NCBI GenBank assembly: GCA_003646505.1 | Contig: QMKT01000037.1 | Location: 1 to 12,251, forward strand | Source of the DNA: Campylobacterota bacterium | Lineage (GTDB): Bacteria; Campylobacterota; Campylobacteria; Campylobacterales; Sulfurovaceae | Length of the DNA: 12,251 nucleotides | Reading direction: 5' to 3' | Part shown: one piece after another, positions 7,830-12,251 of the stretch | Layout of the letters: every line of letters starts with the position of its first letter | How positions within the stretch are numbered: the stretch's first letter is position 1 | Notes under the pieces: model-generated | Told to the model about the DNA's origin: nothing | What the model saw: the letters and a program-made list of their open reading frames with translations, nothing else | Databases searched by the model: none | Program-made: the position numbers and the translations under genes

Positions 7830-8888
7830 ATGACTTTAGATGAGCTAAGAGTAAAGATAGACACCATTGATAATACATTGTTGAAACTCTATAATGAGCG
7901 CATGGAACTTGTACACAAAGTGGGAGAGGTGAAAAATACCACAGGTGCGCCTATCTACCGTCCTGAACGGGAACAAGCTATTCTAAATCGATTGAAAAAG
8001 CAGAATGAAGGGAAACTTACTGACGATGCGATCGACGCACTGTTCTTGGAAATGTTTGCCGTGGCAAGAAATCTTGAATTACCTGAAGGTGTAGCGTATC
8101 TTGGTCCAGAAGCAAGCTTTACCCATCAGGCGGCTGAGGGAAAATTTGGTGCAATGAGCTCGTATCTGCCTATCAGTTCTATAAAAGGTATATTTCGTGA
8201 AGTAGCGAAGGGAACAGCCAAATTTGGTGTGATACCTATAGAAAACTCTTCCAACGGTATTGTCAGTGATACGATCAATTGTTTGGATGAGTATGAGCTT
8301 AAAATTATTGCAGAAGTGATGATAGATGTGCATCTGGCCTTTGCCACGCTCAATGATGACATTAAAAAGATCACAAAAATATACTCTAAAGATATCGCAT
8401 TTGGACAGTGTCGTAAGTTTTTACAAGATCTGGGCTTCGATGACGTAGAAGAGATCCCTGTTGAATCTACAGTCAAAGCAGCAAAACTTGCACTCAAAGA
8501 TGAGACAGCAGCAGCACTTTGTCCTGCGGTAGCCGCAAAGTTAAATAATTTGCCAGTGCGTTTCAACAATGTAGAAGACAGTACCAATAACAGAACACGT
8601 TTTTTTATCATTTCAAATTTTGAAAATGCAGTTTCAGGTAATGATAAAACATCTCTGCTTGTCAGACTCTCTAACACGCCGGGGTCTTTGGTTGATTTCT
8701 TGAATGACTTTGAAGAAGCAAATGTGAATTTGACAAAGATAAAGTCACATATTGTAGGGGGAGAATCGATTTTCTTTATAGAATTTAGGGGACATCAAGA
8801 GGATCCAAAAGTGAAAAAGATCTTGCAAAGACATAAAGATGAGATTAAGGTATTGGGCTCTTATGTGAAAGAGACTGATGATGTATAA
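7830..8888 (+). CDS. pheA: Bifunctional chorismate mutase/prephenate dehydratase (P-protein)
   Basis: This protein converts chorismate to prephenate and then to phenylpyruvate, the committed route to phenylalanine. It has three domains in 352 residues: an AroQ-type chorismate mutase (about 1-82, with the R-I/V-D start and YRPEREQAIL), a prephenate dehydratase (about 88-262, with LGPEASFTHQAA, IPIENSSNG and the catalytic NRTRFF at 254-259), and an ACT domain (about 273-345). Two signatures deviate. The dehydratase SHPQAL-QC segment reads SKDIAFGQC, and the ACT phenylalanine-binding ESRP reads KSHI (305-308), although GSLV (285-288) keeps the GALV site. Feedback by Phe may therefore differ. AAAAGG stands seven bases before the ATG, and it follows lysA by 19 bp. 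Confidence 0.95.
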   Translation: MTLDELRVKIDTIDNTLLKLYNERMELVHKVGEVKNTTGAPIYRPEREQAILNRLKKQNEGKLTDDAIDALFLEMFAVARNLELPEGVAYLGPEASFTHQAAEGKFGAMSSYLPISSIKGIFREVAKGTAKFGVIPIENSSNGIVSDTINCLDEYELKIIAEVMIDVHLAFATLNDDIKKITKIYSKDIAFGQCRKFLQDLGFDDVEEIPVESTVKAAKLALKDETAAALCPAVAAKLNNLPVRFNNVEDSTNNRTRFFIISNFENAVSGNDKTSLLVRLSNTPGSLVDFLNDFEEANVNLTKIKSHIVGGESIFFIEFRGHQEDPKVKKILQRHKDEIKVLGSYVKETDDV

Positions 8889-8913
8889 TAGAATAAAAGA
8901 GTAGAAAAGAAAA

Positions 8914-10008
8914 ATGAAATTCAATAAGGTCCTTAGAGACATAAAAATATATGAAGCGGGAAAACCTATAGAATTGGTTGTACGTGAATATGGCATTGCA
9001 CCGGAAGATGTTGTAAAACTTGCATCCAATGAAAATCCTATAGGAACAAGTCCTGCTGCAGCAAAAGCTATTGTAGCCAATGCAAGTAAAGCACATCTCT
9101 ACCCAGATGACAGTATGTTTGAACTCAAAGCCGCACTTGCATCAAAGTTTGATGTAAAAGATGACAATATCATTATTGGTGCAGGATCAGATCAGGTATT
9201 GGAGTTTATCTCACGGGCTGTGTTACATGAAGATGCTTCAGTGCTTATGTCTGCAGTGACGTTTGCTATGTATGAAATTTATGCAAAGCAGATGGGTGCC
9301 AAAATATATCGTACCGCCAGTTATGAACATAAATATGATGAATTTATGGAAGCATACCGTATGTATAAACCAGAGATCATTTATCTTTGTACTCCCAATA
9401 ATCCAACCGGTGATGCAACGAGTAAAGAAGATGTATTGAAGATCATTAATGCAGTAGATAATGATACAGTGGTAGTAGTAGATGGTGCTTATATGGAGTA
9501 TGCTTCGGCTAAAGATGAACAATATGCCATTACACCCAATGATCTGCTCGGCTTTGAAAATGTCATTTATTTAGGTACCTTTTCTAAAGCTTATGGTTTG
9601 GGTGGCATGCGTGTAGGATATGGTATAGGCCAAACAGAACTCATCAATGAACTCTATAAAATGAGACCGCCGTTTAACATTTCTACACTCTCTTTGGCTG
9701 CTGCCATAGAAGCGTGTAAAGATGAGGATTTTGTGGCAAAGTCTATTGCTCTGCATCAAGAACAGATCAAACGTTATGAAGCTTTTGCTGAAGCACAAGG
9801 ATTCAAATATATTGAAAGTTATACCAATTTTATTACGTACCTGTTTGATGAAAATATGGATTCTACAACCATTTTCGATGCGTTACTGAAACGCGGTGTT
9901 ATTATTCGAAACTTAGCTTCATATGGCATGAATGCGATGCGTATTACCATAGGGACAGAAAGACAAAATGATGTGTTTTTTAAACATTTTTCAGAGGTTA
10001 TTGCGTGA
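8914..10008 (+). CDS. hisC: Histidinol-phosphate aminotransferase
   Basis: HisC transfers an amino group from glutamate to imidazole-acetol phosphate in histidine synthesis. HisC-family enzymes can also act on aromatic keto acids, and standing directly after pheA it may transaminate phenylpyruvate; that is an inference. The 364-residue fold-I PLP enzyme shows [10 protein letters not shown] (35-44), [10 protein letters not shown] (159-168), the PLP-contacting D190 and Y193 in [10 protein letters not shown], and the Schiff-base lysine K225 in [16 protein letters not shown]. The ribosome-binding site is only a purine-rich tract. The gene starts 25 bp after pheA, and its TGA overlaps the GTG of the next ORF by four bases. 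Confidence 0.93.
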   Translation: MKFNKVLRDIKIYEAGKPIELVVREYGIAPEDVVKLASNENPIGTSPAAAKAIVANASKAHLYPDDSMFELKAALASKFDVKDDNIIIGAGSDQVLEFISRAVLHEDASVLMSAVTFAMYEIYAKQMGAKIYRTASYEHKYDEFMEAYRMYKPEIIYLCTPNNPTGDATSKEDVLKIINAVDNDTVVVVDGAYMEYASAKDEQYAITPNDLLGFENVIYLGTFSKAYGLGGMRVGYGIGQTELINELYKMRPPFNISTLSLAAAIEACKDEDFVAKSIALHQEQIKRYEAFAEAQGFKYIESYTNFITYLFDENMDSTTIFDALLKRGVIIRNLASYGMNAMRITIGTERQNDVFFKHFSEVIA

Positions 10009-10220
10009 AAAAAATTGAGGTAGTAAACGTCAATGAAATAGAGGTAAAACCTTTTATTTTAAGCGATTTTACCCAAAATGAAGCGTCTTGCATTAGTGTG
10101 AAAAAAATGACAAAAAAAGAACTTAAAGAGTTGGCCGAAAGCTTAGACTTGGTGTATGATGATACACATATTGTTTTTGCGAAAAAACTTTTCAATGCAT
10201 ACTTGACAGGAAAAAAATGA
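10005..10220 (+). CDS. Small hypothetical protein between hisC and dxs
   Basis: I do not recognise this 71-residue protein. It starts with GTG overlapping the hisC stop (GTGA) and ends with TGA overlapping the dxs start (ATGA), so it sits in a coupled three-gene run, which supports it being translated. It is Lys-rich (12 of 71), with no signal peptide or membrane segment. A mainly beta-like first half ([19 protein letters not shown]) is followed by a likely helix ([16 protein letters not shown]) and a second helix ([11 protein letters not shown]). A single Cys (29) has no metal-site partners. In C. jejuni this position holds fliF-fliG-fliH, so it is either a local conserved gene or a leftover of the flagellar block. 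I see no convincing similarity to FliF, FliG or FliH. Confidence 0.72.
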   Translation: MKKIEVVNVNEIEVKPFILSDFTQNEASCISVKKMTKKELKELAESLDLVYDDTHIVFAKKLFNAYLTGKK

Positions 10221-12019
10221 TAGATCTAAAATCACATTCTATAGAAGAACTCAATACTCTAGCAGAAGATATCAGACAAAAGATACTTGATACGGTCAGT
10301 AAAAATGGTGGACATCTCTCTTCAACTATGGGGGCAACAGACCTTATAGTAGCGATGCATAAGGTTTTTGATGTAGATAAAGATCCTTTTATATATGATG
10401 TAAGTCATCAGGCTTATGCACATAAACTTTTGACAGACAGATGGGATACATTTGATACTTTACGTCAATTTGGAGGTATCTGCGGGTATACTAAACCCAA
10501 TGAATCTCAATATGATTATTATGTGGCGGGACACAGTTCTACTTCTATCTCTTTGGCTGTCGGTGCAGCCAAATCAATTGCCCTAAAAGGGGAAGATAGG
10601 ATTCCTGTAGCATTTATCGGGGATGGAAGTATGTCTGCAGGGATGGTGTATGAAGCACTCAATGAACTGGGTGACAGAAAATATCCCGTAATCATTATAC
10701 TCAATGACAACGAGATGAGTATTGCCAAACCTATCGGTGCCATTTCGAAACTGCTTTCGCAAACTATGGCGGGTTCTTTTTATCAGAGATTTAAAGGGAA
10801 AGTAGAAAAAGTACTTGAACACTTACCTGAAAGTGCACATTATATGGCAAAAAGATTTGAAGAGTCTTTTAAACTCATTACGCCAGGTATACTATTTGAA
10901 GAGATGGGTATTGAGTACATAGGACCAGTTGATGGGCATGACATAGAATCATTGATCGAGACGATGGAAGTCGCTAAAGCATTAGGTAAACCCGTGATCA
11001 TCCATGCTCAAACCACTAAGGGTAAAGGTTATGAAATCGCTGAAGGTACAAAAGAGCATTGGCATGGGGTAAGTGCTTTTGATCTTAAAACGGGCGTTGC
11101 ACCTAAAAAGGCCGGTGCTAAAGCAGCAACAACAATTTTTTCTGAAACACTTGTGGCATTAGCTGACGAAGATGAAAAAGTGGTAGGTGTAACAGCTGCT
11201 ATGCCTAGTGGTACAGGTATGTCTGCAGTGATGGAAAAGTATCCGGAACGTTTTTGGGATGTGGCTATTGCAGAGCAGCATGCTGTGACTTCCATGGGTC
11301 CTTTGGCAAAAGAAGGGTTTAAACCTTTCTGTACCATCTACTCAACATTTTTGCAACGTGGATTTGACCAAGTCATTCATGATATTGCATTGATGGATCT
11401 AGGAGTAGCCTTTGCACTCGATAGAGCAGGCATCGTGGGAGAAGATGGTGAGACGCATCAAGGGACTTTCGATATTTCATATTTGCGTGGAATACCCAAC
11501 ATGACGCTACTTGCACCCTATAATGAAACAAGTATGAAGCTTTGTATGGCATTTGCCAAAGAGTATGATCATCCATGTGCTTTCAGGTATCCAAGGGGGG
11601 CTTTTTTAGCAGAAGATAGAGAAAGTCCAGCCTATGAGTTAGGTAAGTCAGTATTACTTCAAGAGGGCGAAGAGATACTTTTCATCGGGTATGGAAATGG
11701 TGTTGGACGTGCAGAACAGACAGCGAAACTTTTAGATAAAAAAGTAGCTATTTTAGATCTTCGTTTTGTTAAACCTTTGGATGAAGAGATGCTTATGGCT
11801 TTAAGTCGTACCTATAAGAAGTGGTTTGTTTTTTCAGACTCTTCAAAAATGGGTGGAGTGGGGTCTGCTATACTTGAGCTTTTGAGTGAAAAGCAGATCC
11901 AGGATGTGATATTAACTTCTTTTGAATATGATGATGCATTTATTACACATGGAAACACAAAATTGGTTGAAGAGAGTTTGGGAATACTCCCTGAACAATT
12001 GGCAAAAAGAATACTGTAG
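10217..12019 (+). CDS. dxs: 1-deoxy-D-xylulose-5-phosphate synthase
   Basis: Dxs condenses pyruvate and glyceraldehyde-3-phosphate to DXP using thiamine diphosphate; this is the first step of the MEP isoprenoid pathway and also feeds thiamine and pyridoxal synthesis. The 600 residues hold DVSHQAYAHK (61-70), the TPP/Mg motif GDGS...NDNEMSI (135-169), the KGKGY loop (268-272), the catalytic Glu353 in IAEQHAVT, DRAGIVGEDG (402-411) and a C-terminal transketolase domain with FRYPRG. An AGGA lies five bases before the ATG inside orf71. The protein is somewhat shorter than the roughly 615-residue Campylobacter enzyme. Its TAG stop belongs to the GTAG of the adjoining repeat, so the last residues may have been reset by that insertion. 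Confidence 0.96.
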   Translation: MIDLKSHSIEELNTLAEDIRQKILDTVSKNGGHLSSTMGATDLIVAMHKVFDVDKDPFIYDVSHQAYAHKLLTDRWDTFDTLRQFGGICGYTKPNESQYDYYVAGHSSTSISLAVGAAKSIALKGEDRIPVAFIGDGSMSAGMVYEALNELGDRKYPVIIILNDNEMSIAKPIGAISKLLSQTMAGSFYQRFKGKVEKVLEHLPESAHYMAKRFEESFKLITPGILFEEMGIEYIGPVDGHDIESLIETMEVAKALGKPVIIHAQTTKGKGYEIAEGTKEHWHGVSAFDLKTGVAPKKAGAKAATTIFSETLVALADEDEKVVGVTAAMPSGTGMSAVMEKYPERFWDVAIAEQHAVTSMGPLAKEGFKPFCTIYSTFLQRGFDQVIHDIALMDLGVAFALDRAGIVGEDGETHQGTFDISYLRGIPNMTLLAPYNETSMKLCMAFAKEYDHPCAFRYPRGAFLAEDRESPAYELGKSVLLQEGEEILFIGYGNGVGRAEQTAKLLDKKVAILDLRFVKPLDEEMLMALSRTYKKWFVFSDSSKMGGVGSAILELLSEKQIQDVILTSFEYDDAFITHGNTKLVEESLGILPEQLAKRIL

Positions 12020-12041
12020 GGGCAGACCCCTGTGTCTGCCC
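12016..12041 (+). repeat. REP-like unit 1 (GTAG plus hairpin)
   Basis: GTAG (12016-12019) is followed immediately by GGGCAGAC (12020-12027), loop CCCTGT (12028-12033) and GTCTGCCC (12034-12041), a perfect 8-bp stem. The TAG of the GTAG is the dxs stop codon. Confidence 0.75.
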
Positions 12042-12043
12042 GA

Positions 12044-12069
12044 GGGTCGAGACAGGGCTCGACCCCTAC
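12044..12069 (-). repeat. REP-like unit 2, inverted (hairpin plus CTAC)
   Basis: Read on the plus strand: GGGTCGAG (12044-12051), loop ACAGGG (12052-12057), CTCGACCC (12058-12065), a perfect 8-bp stem, then CTAC (12066-12069), which is GTAG on the minus strand. Against unit 1 the GTAG-GGG start and the loop are identical in orientation, while the five inner stem bases are changed on both sides. Confidence 0.75.
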
Positions 12070-12070
12070 A

Positions 12071-12154
12071 TTGATTTGGATTTAAAAAAATAGCTTGAGA
12101 GATATTTTATTAAGTTCAGTGACAGTGAACAAAAAACAGTTAAGGATTTAAAAA
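12071..12154 (+). other. Leader region of metK after the REP pair
   Basis: This is AT-rich sequence between the repeat and metK. It should hold the metK promoter if the repeat blocks readthrough. The best -10 candidate is TATTTT at 12103-12108, which is weak and lacks a clear -35. I see no SAM-riboswitch-like structure. A good AAGGA (12142-12146) lies eight bases before the metK ATG. Confidence 0.35.
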
Positions 12155-12251
12155 ATGGCTAACGAATACATTTTTACAAGTGAATCAGTAACAGAGGGTC
12201 ACCCAGATAAAATGGCTGATCAGATCTCAGATGCTATACTCGATTATATCA
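12155..12251 (+). CDS. metK: S-adenosylmethionine synthetase (5' part, cut by window end)
   Basis: MetK makes S-adenosylmethionine from methionine and ATP, supplying the cell's methyl donor. Only the first 32 codons are present, but they hold the family N-terminal signature [13 protein letters not shown] followed by [10 protein letters not shown]; His16 in GHPDK is the conserved ATP-phosphate-contacting residue and Asp18 the magnesium ligand. The start is well supported by AAGGA eight bases upstream. It lies 135 bp after dxs, beyond the REP-like pair, so it is probably a separate transcript. Confidence 0.96.
   Translation, partial: MANEYIFTSESVTEGHPDKMADQISDAILDYI

Larger units (their letters stand above)
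12015..12070. repeat. Inverted pair of GTAG-hairpin units (REPIN/BIME-like element)
   Basis: A 56-bp GC-rich island in AT-rich DNA. The ends are perfect inverted repeats (TGTAGGGG at 12015-12022, CCCCTACA at 12063-12070). Inside are two perfect 8-bp hairpins with 6-nt loops, 12020-12041 and 12044-12065, separated by two bases. Each unit has GTAG at its outer 5' side, the arrangement recognised by REP-associated tyrosine transposases (RAYTs). The hairpin stems differ between the units, but pairing is kept, and the loops CCCTGT and ACAGGG are complementary. No transposase is nearby, so it would be non-autonomous. Without a following U-run it is a poor intrinsic terminator, though it may slow readthrough or protect the dxs mRNA 3' end. 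The REPIN label rests on structure only. Confidence 0.75.

Noticed and set aside
8126..8677. 183-codon minus-strand open frame opposite pheA
   Set aside because: It lies wholly inside pheA in the opposite strand, has no ribosome-binding site or recognisable domain, and reflects the codon pattern of the real gene.
8754..8762. GTAGGGGG in pheA, a second near match to the repeat start
   Set aside because: It lies in codons for IVGGE, without a hairpin or inverted partner; chance match.
12015..12070. Rho-independent terminator for dxs
   Set aside because: The hairpins are strong but no U-run follows either stem on the plus strand, and the REP-pair structure explains them better.

Overview
The window is a dense run of plus-strand housekeeping genes from a Campylobacterota (epsilonproteobacterial) chromosome. 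The evidence is the AT-rich composition, protein sequences of that lineage, extended -10 promoters of the TTGGGTATAAT type, and a gene order (rplY-pth-lptG-lysA-pheA-hisC-...-dxs) that I recall from Campylobacter jejuni. In C. jejuni the flagellar genes fliF-fliG-fliH lie between hisC and dxs; here that position holds only a 71-codon ORF. This fits a non-flagellated member such as Sulfurovum, although a pilT retraction ATPase is present. The genus is an inference.

Layout: (1) 2-4186 holds the 3' part of clpA, then aat, tal and pilT, closely packed with gaps of 22 bp or less. clpA and aat form an N-degron unit: Aat tags N-terminal Arg/Lys proteins with Leu/Phe, and ClpA unfolds them for ClpP. 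(2) A 100-bp gap with a strong promoter precedes rplY-pth-lptG (ribosomal protein L25/Ctc, peptidyl-tRNA hydrolase, lipopolysaccharide-export permease). (3) A second promoter gap precedes lysA-pheA-hisC-orf71-dxs, which makes lysine, phenylalanine, histidine and isoprenoid precursors; hisC/orf71 and orf71/dxs overlap by 4 nt. (4) A 135-bp gap after dxs contains a 56-bp GC-rich inverted pair of hairpins, then metK, cut by the window end.

The most unusual structure is the element at 12015-12070. Two oppositely oriented units each have a GTAG tetranucleotide followed by a perfect 8-bp hairpin. The hairpin stems differ between the units, but pairing is kept within each, and the two 6-nt loops are perfectly complementary. 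This is the architecture of REP doublets (REPIN/BIME). Its GTAG supplies the dxs stop codon. Other points worth a second look are the small ORF at the flagellar position, loss of the ESRP signature in the PheA ACT domain, and the divergent AIRNLI-like region plus acidic tail of PilT. I see no tRNA, rRNA, CRISPR array, transposase gene, phage gene or defence system, and no gene-free stretch over 300 bp.
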